Positions 14,772 through 23,345 of a stretch of 32,330 nucleotides of DNA are shown here, one piece after another. Location of the stretch: positions 1 to 32,330 of the forward strand of contig DUPK01000029.1 of NCBI GenBank assembly GCA_012838345.1, in the 5' to 3' direction. Numbering within the stretch: position 1 is the first letter of the stretch; every line of letters begins with the position of its first letter. The notes under the pieces were generated by a model. That model did not search any database and was not told the DNA's origin. It was given only the letters and a program-made list of their open reading frames with translations. The stretch is from Clostridiales bacterium (GTDB lineage Bacteria; Bacillota; Clostridia; Oscillospirales; Oscillospiraceae). The position numbers were made by a program, and so were the translations under genes.

Positions 14772-16904
14772 CTACATTATCGGGTCCAATCCAAGCGCCG
14801 GGTGCTTCTTCTCCTGCAGGAAATCAAGCACGGCGTCGGATTCGACCGCTATGGTCTCGTCGCAAATCATGTCGGTGAAGTTATCGATGCCGTAGAGCTC
14901 TTTCGCGGTCTTGTTTAGCCTGTTTGCGACGTCGTCCTTAAGCTCCTTGGGCATCCAGACTATTCTGGCTATGCCGCCCTCGGCCTTAATGAACTTCTTT
15001 GAAGATATGAAGTGGCGGCCGTGTCCCATAAAGCCGGGCGTCTGAACGCCGCCGCCGGTCATGGAGGCAAGCTCTCCGAAGGTCATTCCGGTCGGGGTCA
15101 GGCCCTTGTATTCGCGGTTTACGACAACGACGCCGTTTGCCTCGGGCAGTATTCCGCAGATGCACTCAAAGCAGCCGCAGCTTGTCATCGGGTCCTGCAT
15201 GATTGAGTAGAGCGTAACTTTTTCAACCGCTCCGTGGGTTGCATCCGCGACAATCTTGTTTACGTTCTCGTAAAGTCCGAGTCTCTCGTCTATGAGCCCT
15301 TCCTTCTCTATCGGCTGGCAGGGGCCTGCCGGGGTGAGCTCCTTTGTCGCCTTGGCGTCAAGCCAGGAAACGGCTCCGCACAGTCCGAGACGCTCTGGCG
15401 TGACAACGCAGCAGTGCGAGGGCGCAAAGGACTGGCAGAGTACGCAGGTGTAGAACTTATCAACGCTCTCGTCGGTCATGCTGGAAAGGCGCTCGTCACG
15501 GGCGTCGTACCTCGGCATGGCGAGGGAGTTGAGCAGCTCGGAGACCTTTCCGGGCTCCGTTATCAGTGTCACCTGGCACTTGTCAACGACGCTTGAGAAC
15601 TCGTCCATCACCATGTGGTAGATGACCTCGCCGAAATCCTTAAGGCGCAGGCCCTTCTCATAGGCCTCCTTGCTCACGCGCACGCGGATGAGGTTCCTCT
15701 GTCCGGTGTGCATGACGCCTTCCATATAGTTGAACCAGTGGTGTATCTTGCGCTCGATTACCGGCTCAAAGTCAGCCTGCATCTTCGTTCCGGCGACCTC
15801 GACTACTATTCCCAGAGCCAGCTCAGCGGGAGCCTCTGCTGCGATGTCCTCGCCGACTATTGTAATCTTGTAATCCTCAACCTCATCCAAGCCGCGCATC
15901 ACGACGAGCTCGAAGGCGGGTTTTTTATCGGAGGAAACTTCAGCGTGCATGTCGGGACGGCGGATTATCTCGCCTTCAAAGGCCGAGGCGAAGGCGACAT
16001 GAATCGGCAGCTCCTTGACCTTGACCTTGATGTTTCTAAGCTCAAGAGAGCGTTTTGCGGTCTCATTGTGGTCGGTCACTGACTCAAGAGCGCCGGGCAC
16101 CTGGTTTTCACCGAGGTCAATGTCGACTATGACCGGGAAGCCGAGGGCAATCGCGCCCGCGCCGGCGGAAACCACTACCTCGTTCAGAGGCCCGTAGGTA
16201 TTTACAAAGGCGGGCACGCGCTCCTTGGTGTATTTAAGCAGTCCCGCAAGGTCGCCAGGTTGGACGTTTCCGAATATGAGGGCAGCGCGGATTGCGACGG
16301 TTACGACGTGGATTACCGCGGTCACATCGTGCCCGAGGGGTATAACGCGGAACTCAAGGCCAGCCTTGACTCCGCCCCCTAATACCTGCTCTATAACGTC
16401 GCCAACAAGGAATGTGAGCAGGCCCTTACTCTGGTAGTCCTTTACGGTCGCCACGACGTCCGCTGCGTTCTCGGCCTTGCCGATTACAACGGCCACGCCG
16501 GGGATGTCGCCCGTTACGAGCGGCACTCCGAGGCTTCTGATTATCGGGTCGGGAACGAACCCTATTCCGGTTTCGTTTTCATAGGGGCTCGCGCCGCCCA
16601 CGAATTTTAGGGCCTCGAGAATTTCTGCGCCCACGGCCGTCGCCAGACCGGCGTTCAGAGCCTCGCCCAGATTCTCCTTGTTGGAGATGAGGCTTTTGAG
16701 TACGCCGACGCAGGCGGGGAGGTCGGAGAGCTTTGTCACCTTGACACCTGTAGCCGCATAAATAGTGGGAAGAAAATACGCTGTGTCGGGGAACGCTACC
16801 TTGGTATCGCCGCCGTATTTGGCGATCGCGTCGTTTACGGCGCTTTCTGTCAGGCCGGCCACTGCATTTGAACCTGCATAAATCAGATCGGTGAGTGCGC
16901 TCAT
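14772..16904 (-). CDS. acsB: Acetyl-CoA synthase, CODH/ACS complex beta subunit
   Basis: Condenses CO, CoA and the methyl group carried by the corrinoid iron-sulfur protein into acetyl-CoA. The 710 residues are close to the usual length of bacterial ACS. The A-cluster ligands are complete: C487, C490, C499 and C509 for the 4Fe-4S cluster (CVLCQSFAPSHCC, GLCG) and the C576-G-C578 motif for the distal nickel; their spacings (3, 9, 10, 67) equal those I know for the Moorella enzyme (C506, C509, C518, C528, C595). The N-terminal domain that docks on CODH and channels CO is present (about 1-310), although no CODH catalytic subunit gene lies nearby. GGAGG precedes the ATG. Downstream of acsE behind a GC-rich hairpin. 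Identification is secure. Confidence 0.97.
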   Translation of the reverse strand: MSALTDLIYAGSNAVAGLTESAVNDAIAKYGGDTKVAFPDTAYFLPTIYAATGVKVTKLSDLPACVGVLKSLISNKENLGEALNAGLATAVGAEILEALKFVGGASPYENETGIGFVPDPIIRSLGVPLVTGDIPGVAVVIGKAENAADVVATVKDYQSKGLLTFLVGDVIEQVLGGGVKAGLEFRVIPLGHDVTAVIHVVTVAIRAALIFGNVQPGDLAGLLKYTKERVPAFVNTYGPLNEVVVSAGAGAIALGFPVIVDIDLGENQVPGALESVTDHNETAKRSLELRNIKVKVKELPIHVAFASAFEGEIIRRPDMHAEVSSDKKPAFELVVMRGLDEVEDYKITIVGEDIAAEAPAELALGIVVEVAGTKMQADFEPVIERKIHHWFNYMEGVMHTGQRNLIRVRVSKEAYEKGLRLKDFGEVIYHMVMDEFSSVVDKCQVTLITEPGKVSELLNSLAMPRYDARDERLSSMTDESVDKFYTCVLCQSFAPSHCCVVTPERLGLCGAVSWLDAKATKELTPAGPCQPIEKEGLIDERLGLYENVNKIVADATHGAVEKVTLYSIMQDPMTSCGCFECICGILPEANGVVVVNREYKGLTPTGMTFGELASMTGGGVQTPGFMGHGRHFISSKKFIKAEGGIARIVWMPKELKDDVANRLNKTAKELYGIDNFTDMICDETIAVESDAVLDFLQEKKHPALGLDPIM

Positions 16905-16960
16905 AAATATTCCTCCTGTAAAAAATTATACGTTAGCACCTGCTGCGTGAGGTTTATAAA

Positions 16961-17001
16961 CCGTGGCGCCGGGCCGGGATACCGGCTACCGGCTACCACG
17001 G
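16961..17001 (-). other. GC-rich intercistronic hairpin between acsE and acsB
   Basis: Nested dyad: outer arms CCGTGG (16961-16966) and CCACGG (16996-17001), inner GCCGG/CCGGC, with a tandem 7-mer ACCGGCT repeated. No T run follows on either strand, so it is not a standard terminator. In the 143-base gap before acsB it could be a processing or mRNA-stability element that sets AcsB levels relative to AcsCDE. A TATAAT also lies near the acsB ribosome binding site but without a good -35. Confidence 0.5.
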
Positions 17002-17047
17002 CTTAAGCTTCATCAGGATACCCTTTTTGCGCTGCTTTTACCCGTGC

Positions 17048-17833
17048 TTATATCTCGAGATATGAGTCGGCGTACAGGTTGTTGTTTTTGATTATGTCGC
17101 AGGACTTGATTGTCTCCATAACGCGGAGGTCGCAGGGATTGACAATAGCCGAAGTCAGGCCGCACATCATTGCCATGGCCACCATTGCCGAGTCCATTAT
17201 GGGGCGGATGTGCCTGGGCATGCCGTTTGAGATGTTTGAAAGGCCGCCGGTTGTGTTCAGCCCCATGTCCGAGAGCATCTTTATACACTCGAGGACTTCC
17301 ATCTGCTTGTCCTGCATTCCCTTGATGACAAGGAACAGGGGGTCAAACCAGAGGTCGGCAGGGTCCATTCCGAGGCTCATGCCGCGCTCAAGCATCTCCT
17401 GGCAGTACGCCATGCGCTCGTCGTTGTCCGCAGGAACGCCCGCCTTGGAGCAAAGCGCAAAGCAGATGGCGTCGTTGGCGGCGGCAAGGTCAATGTTCCC
17501 TATGCGGTCGCCGGCGTCGGCCGAGTTGATGATGGGCTTGCCCTTTGAGCGGTTGTAGACGGAAATTCCGGCCTCTATGGCCTTGGAATTGGACGTGTCA
17601 AGGCACAAAGGCACGTTGTCAAAGTTCTCCTGAAGGAGCTGGACAGCCCACTTCATAAGCTCAACGCCCGTGCTCTCCGCAGGGCCAATGTTTACGTCCA
17701 GGTAGTCCGCACCGGCGTCAAGCTGCTCCTTCGCGCGCTTGAGGATGGGTTCGGGATTCCTTTTATCCATCGCTTCTCTTATAACGGGCGAGATGCAGTG
17801 TATGCGCTCACCTATGGTAATGAATTTTGCCAT
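17048..17833 (-). CDS. acsE: 5-methyltetrahydrofolate:corrinoid iron-sulfur protein methyltransferase
   Basis: Moves the methyl group from methyl-THF to the cobalt of the AcsCD protein. 261 residues, matching the family length of about 262. TIM-barrel pterin-binding motifs are evident: FITIGERIHCISP at the N terminus, QLDAGADYLDVNIGP, PLCLDTSN, IINSADAGDR, WFDPLFLVIKG and GGLSNISNGMP with the conserved Asn that aids methyl transfer. GGAGG lies 7 bases before the ATG. Between acsC (46 bp upstream) and acsB. Differs from the MtvA-like paralogue at 9293, which has no acs context. Assignment is secure. Confidence 0.96.
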   Translation of the reverse strand: MAKFITIGERIHCISPVIREAMDKRNPEPILKRAKEQLDAGADYLDVNIGPAESTGVELMKWAVQLLQENFDNVPLCLDTSNSKAIEAGISVYNRSKGKPIINSADAGDRIGNIDLAAANDAICFALCSKAGVPADNDERMAYCQEMLERGMSLGMDPADLWFDPLFLVIKGMQDKQMEVLECIKMLSDMGLNTTGGLSNISNGMPRHIRPIMDSAMVAMAMMCGLTSAIVNPCDLRVMETIKSCDIIKNNNLYADSYLEI

Positions 17834-17879
17834 AACTGTTCCTCCTATATATGAGGGGCAAAAGCGCCCCCGCGTATTT

Positions 17880-19223
17880 TTATGCGTTAAATTCCCTCAG
17901 GAACTTGACAAGCTGTATTGCCTCAGGCGGACTCGGAATAATCTTCCAGCCTGGGAGCTTATCCTCAATTTCGCCCTTGAGGACGGCAACCTTGCCCGGG
18001 ATAACGAGAGTGCGGCTCTTAATCTTGTTCTCTATGTCGGCTTCCTGGAAGAACTTGGCTATCGAGGAAGCGGAGAGCTTGCCGGCCGCCCATGCGGTGA
18101 GGACCGAATAGCCGCCCGCGTCGGTGATGAGCAGGTTTACGGGGACGCCCGAGCGCTCGACCTCGCCGGAGACAACGAAGTAGGTCAGCGCAAAGTCGAC
18201 CGTAATCAGGCAGACGGAGTTCTCGTCGGCGCCGTTGAGCGGATAGATGCCCGGCTCGACCTTCATCGGCTTTTGCGGGTTTGTGAAGATGTTCTGCCGT
18301 AGACCGAAAAGCGGCAGCGCGTCGGCATAGCTCATGCCCTCGAGTACGACGACGGAGCCGTATCTCAGCGTAAACAGCGAGGCCAGTGCAGTCTGCATAT
18401 GGCGGTCACCGGCGGCAAGGCGGGCTGCGTTGACTATGGACGGATAGCCGAAGCTGCGGTCGCCGTCCTTGATGGCCGCTCTGCGAACCTGAACGGTGGC
18501 GGCGAAGGTATCCTTGATATTGGCCATTGTCACATCGAGGATAAGGTTCTTGTTTCCGGCTTTCTCAAGCTTTTCAACCGTGTCGTGGAGCTCAGCAAGG
18601 TCTTTGCCGGTCACGCCGAGAACGAGGCCGTGCTTTACGGCAAGAGCGTTCATGGCCTCAAAGTTTGATGCGTTGGCGCCGGAGAGAACGGGCTTGCCGG
18701 CGGCGGCGATTTCCAAAGCCTTGGCGGCAAGGTCCGCGTCCGCGCAGTTAATTATGAGCGTTCTGCCCATATCATTTGCCTTCTTTACAAGGTCGAGGAA
18801 CTTGGTGCCGTCAGAAACGTAATCCACGAATACGGCCTCAACGCGCATGCGCTCGCCTATACGCTCGTAGTCGATATTGGCGATGTCGGCAAAGGCCTTC
18901 TCGTTCTGCTCGTCGGAATATGCGTCGGAAACAGCGACGGAATAGAGGGTCTTGCTGACAAAGGTCTTGTCGTGGCGATAGAGCACCGTCTCGCCGCCGA
19001 GGCTGTGCTCGTTTTCTCCAGTGCCTATCTTGATGGTCTTCATCGGAGGAGCCGTAGCCTCGTCAAGCTTTGCTTTAACTTCGTCCGATATATGCGGGCA
19101 TTTATCTATGGGTATTGCGCCCTGGGCAACCTTCATGGCGAAGGCCATGCAGGTCGGGTTTCCACAGTCTTTGCAGTTGGTTTTGGGTGTCAGTTTGAAT
19201 ATATCTAATCCTGTAAGTGCCAT
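17880..19223 (-). CDS. acsC: Corrinoid iron-sulfur protein large subunit
   Basis: Gamma subunit (large) of the CFeSP methyl carrier, 447 residues, usual length. The N terminus binds a 4Fe-4S cluster through C17, C20, C25 and C42 (NCKDCGNPTC...KCPH), which passes electrons to cobalt during reductive activation. The middle is a TIM barrel and the last about 120 residues form the corrinoid-binding domain (NLLITDAGGYSVLTAWAAGK). The protein pairs with AcsD, encoded 18 bp upstream. Ribosome binding site GGAGG 8 bases before ATG. AcsV-type activator in the same operon would restore its Co(I) state. Assignment is secure. Confidence 0.97.
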   Translation of the reverse strand: MALTGLDIFKLTPKTNCKDCGNPTCMAFAMKVAQGAIPIDKCPHISDEVKAKLDEATAPPMKTIKIGTGENEHSLGGETVLYRHDKTFVSKTLYSVAVSDAYSDEQNEKAFADIANIDYERIGERMRVEAVFVDYVSDGTKFLDLVKKANDMGRTLIINCADADLAAKALEIAAAGKPVLSGANASNFEAMNALAVKHGLVLGVTGKDLAELHDTVEKLEKAGNKNLILDVTMANIKDTFAATVQVRRAAIKDGDRSFGYPSIVNAARLAAGDRHMQTALASLFTLRYGSVVVLEGMSYADALPLFGLRQNIFTNPQKPMKVEPGIYPLNGADENSVCLITVDFALTYFVVSGEVERSGVPVNLLITDAGGYSVLTAWAAGKLSASSIAKFFQEADIENKIKSRTLVIPGKVAVLKGEIEDKLPGWKIIPSPPEAIQLVKFLREFNA

Positions 19224-19241
19224 ATTTCTGTACCTCCAAAA

Positions 19242-20183
19242 TTACATCAGGGCTGCTACCATCGCGGAAATCGTGGCGACGGAGGCGGGATGTTTGAGAA
19301 TAACGGCGTCGGAGCCGGCGGCCAGGCAAGCCGCCGCAGTGACTATTTCCATCTGGATGCCGCGCTGCTCTTGATTGCCCCACTCGGGCATGTCATCCTC
19401 GGAAATGAGAGCTTCCTTTACGGACCATGTCTCCGAAGCGACGGGGGTCACGACCGGCATCTGAAGCATAGCATCGCCCTGAGCCAGAGCCGCGAGCTTA
19501 ACTCTCTCTATGGTAGAAGCGACGTACTCAAAACCGTAGCCTGCCGCCGCGCTGCCGAGATTCATTATTATGTTCTCTTTTGCGACGCCAAGCTGGGTCA
19601 GAAGCACGTTAAGCTGCTTTGCAAGGTTTATGTCAACTGAGGACTCAGCGCCGACCTTCTGGGAATAGGCAAGGCCAACGGAGGCGCCGACCGTCTTGTG
19701 GTTTTCCTCTTTAGCCGAGAGGAAGAGAACGTTCCTGCCGGTGAGCGCTTCAGCCACCTTCTCAAAAATCTGAGCGTCTTTCTGGCTGTTCTTGCAGCCT
19801 GCTATGACAAGCGGAATATCTATGGCCGCGGCGACCTCTTTTGCGATTTTTACGCAATCCTCAACGGTTCTTTCCCCTTCTCCGGGTTCCGCGCCATCAA
19901 AACGAAGGCAGACAAAATCCGCTCCGGGCATAGCCGCCGCTTTTTTCGCCACTTCTGCGATGGTCTTGCAGTCGCCGTAATAGTCAAGCATAGCCTTGGG
20001 CGCGCCTTCAAGTCCCAAATCGCTAATCTCAACGCCTATTTTTGGGGCGTTCTCAATAGGTGCGTCGAAAGAATAGAGCGGATATACCGTGGCTCCGCCG
20101 AGGGCAATCTTCCTGTCACCGGCGCCGAGTTCAACGGTATTGATTGCAGATTTGTAAACCTGCGGTTTCTGAACAAATGCCAT
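19242..20183 (-). CDS. acsD: Corrinoid iron-sulfur protein small subunit
   Basis: Delta subunit (small) of CFeSP, 313 residues, near the family's usual length. TIM-barrel protein; typical segments are NTVELGAGDRKIALGGATVYPLY at the start (seen as VELGAG and ALGGAT), FVCLRFDGAEP, PLVIAGCKN, NIIMNLGSAAAGYGFEY and SVATISAMV near the end. It caps the corrinoid of AcsC and forms the heterodimer that shuttles methyl groups between AcsE and AcsB. Start ATG with AAGGGA 6 bases upstream. Follows cooC after 62 bp, which contain a 7-bp hairpin (20220-20242). Secure. Confidence 0.96.
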   Translation of the reverse strand: MAFVQKPQVYKSAINTVELGAGDRKIALGGATVYPLYSFDAPIENAPKIGVEISDLGLEGAPKAMLDYYGDCKTIAEVAKKAAAMPGADFVCLRFDGAEPGEGERTVEDCVKIAKEVAAAIDIPLVIAGCKNSQKDAQIFEKVAEALTGRNVLFLSAKEENHKTVGASVGLAYSQKVGAESSVDINLAKQLNVLLTQLGVAKENIIMNLGSAAAGYGFEYVASTIERVKLAALAQGDAMLQMPVVTPVASETWSVKEALISEDDMPEWGNQEQRGIQMEIVTAAACLAAGSDAVILKHPASVATISAMVAALM

Positions 20184-20245
20184 GATTGATCCCTTTCTTT
20201 TTTATATTTAATGATTTTTAGCTTATTTGTGTTAGATAAGCTGCT

Positions 20246-21016
20246 TTATATTCCCAGACTCTCGACCAGCTTGCCGACCGCCAGTTTAATAGGCGAGCTG
20301 TCGTCGATGTCAATAATGGGCTTGCCCATGCAATCAAAATCATATACAGCCTTGTCCTGCGGCGTAACTCCCAGAAGCTTTAGCCCCGACTCCTCGACGG
20401 CCTGACGAATACCCTCGTCAAGCTTGCCGTCCGGGGCGCGGTTTACTACAAGCCCCATCTGTCTGGGATTTAAATTCAGCTCCATCGCAAGTTCGGCTAT
20501 CCTTGCAGCCGCCTGCACTCCCCTTCTGGAGCAGTCGCTGACGAGGATAAGCACGTCCACATGCGGAAGCAGGCCGCGGCTTATATGCTCCATGCCGGCT
20601 TCATTATCCACTATCACGTATTTGTAGTTTGCCGCATGCTTTGCAAGTTGGGATTTCAATACGCCGTTTACATAGCAGTAACAACCCTCGCCCTGAGTGC
20701 GTCCCATGACCAGCATGTCAAAATCGTCCTCCTCAATGAGGGCGGAGTTGAACTTATACTGCAGGTATTCCGGCTTTGTCATGTTCGGTGGGATTGGGTT
20801 TGGTTCCATCAATTCAGAGTGCGCAATCTCTTCGCGTATGGAGCCGAGGGTTGTTTCGACCTCCACACCCAGCACCTCGTTTAAGTTCGAGTTTGCGTCG
20901 GCGTCCACCACAAGAAGAGGTGTCTTCTTCAGCTTGACGAGCCTGTCGATGATTAGGCCGCAGAGCGTGGTCTTTCCGACGCCGCCCTTACCGGCGACAG
21001 CTATAGTAAAGCTCAT
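20246..21016 (-). CDS. cooC: CooC/AcsF-type nickel-insertion ATPase
   Basis: MinD/SIMIBI-class ATPase of 256 residues that matures nickel enzymes of the CODH/ACS system. It has the deviant Walker A GKGGVGKTT (9-17) with signature lysine, VVDADANSNL, a metal-binding C112-x-C114 motif (GEGCYCYVNG) and switch region VDNEAGMEHISRG. CooC serves CODH; the close homologue AcsF of Moorella activates acetyl-CoA synthase. As acsB is present and no CODH gene is nearby, an AcsF-like role is attractive. Overlaps cooT by 4 bases (ATGA), so the two are co-translated, and acsD follows. Confidence 0.9.
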   Translation of the reverse strand: MSFTIAVAGKGGVGKTTLCGLIIDRLVKLKKTPLLVVDADANSNLNEVLGVEVETTLGSIREEIAHSELMEPNPIPPNMTKPEYLQYKFNSALIEEDDFDMLVMGRTQGEGCYCYVNGVLKSQLAKHAANYKYVIVDNEAGMEHISRGLLPHVDVLILVSDCSRRGVQAAARIAELAMELNLNPRQMGLVVNRAPDGKLDEGIRQAVEESGLKLLGVTPQDKAVYDFDCMGKPIIDIDDSSPIKLAVGKLVESLGI

Positions 21017-21213
21017 CTCCCGACCTCCTTCTCAGCTAATACCAAAACCCCGGCGTCAAGCTGCGCCGAGACTATGCGCCCTTCGAAAACGGTCTCGTTT
21101 CCCATAATATCGTAAAGCTTAATTGTATCGCCGTCAACTTCTATTTTTGAAATGTTACGGCAGAGAATTCTGTCGTTGTCCATTCTTTGATTGTATACTG
21201 TTGCAAGACACAT
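21013..21213 (-). CDS. cooT: CooT family nickel-binding protein
   Basis: Small protein of 66 residues, the family's normal size, starting MCLATVYNQ with the conserved cysteine at position 2 and containing KIEVDGDTIKLYDIMGNE and a second strand-rich half (VFEGRIVSAQLDAGVLVL). Rhodospirillum CooT is a dimer that binds one nickel through Cys2, and it helps nickel delivery to CODH. Strong ribosome binding site (GGAGG). Overlaps cooC by 4 bases and follows the His-rich gene, so three consecutive genes look devoted to nickel supply. Assignment rests on length, the MC start, strand pattern and context. Confidence 0.88.
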   Translation of the reverse strand: MCLATVYNQRMDNDRILCRNISKIEVDGDTIKLYDIMGNETVFEGRIVSAQLDAGVLVLAEKEVGR

Positions 21214-21248
21214 AATATACCTCCAATCCGCCCTATGTAAAGGGCCGC

Positions 21249-21266
21249 GAAACCCCTGCGGGTTTC
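21249..21266 (-). other. Small hairpin upstream of cooT
   Basis: GAAACCC / GGGTTTC with a CTGC loop in the 106-base gap between the His-rich gene and cooT. No T run follows, so termination is unlikely; mRNA processing or partial attenuation is possible. I found no known riboswitch in the gap. Confidence 0.35.
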
Positions 21267-21319
21267 AAATCCGTAACCGAAGTCACCGGTAAGGGCGCTT
21301 TCAGGCACGCCCGCCCGAG

Positions 21320-21652
21320 CTATTCTCCGATGTCTGCAAGAGCCTTTTCAAGCAGCTCGTTGCCTTTTTTGTAATATGAAATCGCCTCATCCATGCTCTT
21401 CGCGGCGGTCTCCATGCCGAGACCCCTCAGGCGCTCCGATAATCCAAGCAGCTCCTCGGCGTGGTGCCGGTTGTGCGACAGCATATAGTTTAATAGCGCC
21501 TTCACTTCTTCCCTCTCGCCGGCCGCGGCGCCCGTATGGGCATGATTGTGGTCGTGCTCATGGCCGTGCTCGTGAACATGAGCATGACTATGGACGCTTC
21601 CGTCCGAGTGCGTGTGCTCATGCGCGTGTTTGTGCTCGTGATAATCGTGCAT
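21320..21652 (-). CDS. Histidine-rich metal-binding protein
   Basis: 110 residues in two parts. The first 39 residues hold 17 histidines, nearly every second residue (HEHKHAHEHTH, then HSHAHVHEHGHEHDHNHAH), a pattern that binds nickel, cobalt or zinc. Residues 46-110 are predicted helical (REEVKALLNYMLSHNRHHAEELLGL...) and contain HNRHH. There is no signal peptide or membrane segment. Ribosome binding site GAGGGT 5 bases before ATG. Lying between acsV and cooT-cooC it is best read as a nickel store or chaperone for AcsB, analogous to the His tails of CooJ or HypB but not homologous to them as far as I can see. Metal identity is inferred. Confidence 0.85.
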   Translation of the reverse strand: MHDYHEHKHAHEHTHSDGSVHSHAHVHEHGHEHDHNHAHTGAAAGEREEVKALLNYMLSHNRHHAEELLGLSERLRGLGMETAAKSMDEAISYYKKGNELLEKALADIGE

Positions 21653-21727
21653 ATTCTACCCTCACATTCTTAAGGGGCAATTATCGCCTTGGGCTCCTTA
21701 TTTCCCCTCGACTGATACAAATGCCCT

Positions 21728-23326
21728 CTAAAACTCCATTTTGTCCATAAATACATCGTTGAATTCGGGCATGCCGGCCAGTTCCATATATTCCGTCCGA
21801 CGCCCTATCTCATTTGAGCGCAGGTACTCGTCCTTCGAGAGCGCAACCATCTTCGCGCCCTGACCCGCGGCATTGCCTATCGGGATTATCTTGTCTTTAA
21901 GCTGCTTCGGGATAAGCCCGATTCCGCAAGCGCTCTGTGGTGACATATAGTTGCCGAAGGCTCCTGCGAGCATGACCCTGTCGACACCGTCCACCCCAAT
22001 GCCGAAGCGCCGCATCAGGAGCTCAATGCCGGAGGCTATGGCCGCCTTGGCAAGCTGCACCTCGCGGACATCCTTCTGGGTAAGGCAGAGATCATCGGTC
22101 AGCCAGAACACCTTCAGCCCGTCCTTTTCGCCTATATGCTTCGACAGCTTCCTTGCAGTTTCGTCCGTAAGCTCCTCGGGCTTTGCGATCTTGCCGGTTT
22201 CGTCTACCACGCCGTATTTTACAAGCTCGGCTATGACATCAATGAGCCCGGAGCCGCAGATTCCAATCGGTTTAACGTCGCCGATAACCGAGAAGTTGAC
22301 GACCCCTCCGGTAAAATCGGCGTGGTCAATCGCACCCTTTGCCCCGCGCATGCCAATGCTTATGCGCGCGCCCTCGAAAGCGGGACCGGCCGCGGTCGAA
22401 CAGGCGCAGAGCCTGTGGCGGTTGCCGAGCACCATCTCGCCGTTTGTGCCTATATCAATTAGAAGGGTCATCGGCTCCTCCCTGTCGAGGTTCGACGAGA
22501 GGATGGCGCCCACAGTGTCGGCGCCCACGAAGCCCGATATGTTCGGCAGTACGAGGAGCTGAGCGTTTTCGTTTACATCAATGCCGTAATCGACAGCCCT
22601 CAGGCGCTGCGGCTCAACCACCGCTGGTTTGTATGGGGCGAGCACAAGCGTTTTGGTCGAGATGCCGAGAAAGAGGTGATGCATGCAGGTGTTCCCAACG
22701 ACGGTGACGAGGTAGATTTGCTCCTTTGCTATGCCCGCCTCGTTTACGGCCTCTTCCACAAGCTCGGAAAGGGCATTCCTAATGGTGCCTGCGAGCACTT
22801 CACCGCCGTTTTGTATGGCGTAATTAGCCCTTGACACTACGTCCGCGCCAAATTTAGACTGCGGGTTGAGCAGGCTGACCGTTGAAATCGTTTCTCCCGT
22901 TTCAAGGTCCAGAAGGTAGCCGACAACCGTGGTGGTCCCTATGTCAAAGGCTATAGCGCAGATGGGTTTTTTACTGTCCGAAACGCCGAGCCTTGTGTCG
23001 TCGAAATAGACGGCTCCCGTCGCGTCGCGTTTTATTACGGACCTTACATCATACTTTGACTCAATCCCGGTTTCAAGTATTTCATGTCCTTCCGCCGCGG
23101 AGAGTTTAACCACCATCCCGTCCCTGACGGTTGTCTGGCAGGCGAGGACAAACTCCTCCCTGCCGTCAGTGACGACATGCACCCCGCAGCCCCCGCATAT
23201 GCCCTGGCCTCCGCAGGGCGCGTCTATATAGAGCCCTGCGTCTATTGCGGCCATCAAAATGGTCATCTTCGGGCTAGCTTCGTATGTGATGCCGGAGGGC
23301 AAAAACGTTATTTTACAGCTATCCAT
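21728..23326 (-). CDS. acsV: AcsV-type reductive activator of the corrinoid iron-sulfur protein
   Basis: ATP-dependent reductive activator (RACE family), 532 residues. N-terminal 2Fe-2S domain with C38-x5-C44-x2-C47 and C63 (DAPCGGQGICGGCG), then ASKHA/DUF4445 part: AFDIGTTTVVGYLLDL, GNTCMHHLFLG, LIDIGTNGEMVLG, GPAFEGARI, GICGSGLIDVIAEL, VMLAGAFGNY. Position at the head of the acs operon marks it as the AcsCD activator. I place the start at ATG 23326, preceded by GAAGGGG and 19 bases after the upstream stop; a TTG at 23356 would overlap the neighbour. About 110 residues shorter than the second activator at 12781, mainly by lacking the long linker after the ferredoxin domain. Confidence 0.92.
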   Translation of the reverse strand: MDSCKITFLPSGITYEASPKMTILMAAIDAGLYIDAPCGGQGICGGCGVHVVTDGREEFVLACQTTVRDGMVVKLSAAEGHEILETGIESKYDVRSVIKRDATGAVYFDDTRLGVSDSKKPICAIAFDIGTTTVVGYLLDLETGETISTVSLLNPQSKFGADVVSRANYAIQNGGEVLAGTIRNALSELVEEAVNEAGIAKEQIYLVTVVGNTCMHHLFLGISTKTLVLAPYKPAVVEPQRLRAVDYGIDVNENAQLLVLPNISGFVGADTVGAILSSNLDREEPMTLLIDIGTNGEMVLGNRHRLCACSTAAGPAFEGARISIGMRGAKGAIDHADFTGGVVNFSVIGDVKPIGICGSGLIDVIAELVKYGVVDETGKIAKPEELTDETARKLSKHIGEKDGLKVFWLTDDLCLTQKDVREVQLAKAAIASGIELLMRRFGIGVDGVDRVMLAGAFGNYMSPQSACGIGLIPKQLKDKIIPIGNAAGQGAKMVALSKDEYLRSNEIGRRTEYMELAGMPEFNDVFMDKMEF

Positions 23327-23345
23327 ACCTTCAACCCCTTCCAAA

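Noticed and set aside
15615-16082. 155-codon plus-strand frame inside acsB
   Set aside because: Antisense to a gene with fully conserved active-site motifs; no translation signals.
16981-16997. Short tandem ACCGGCT repeats considered as a CRISPR or iteron
   Set aside because: Only two and a half units of 7 bases, no spacers, no cas or replication genes; explained as part of a hairpin.
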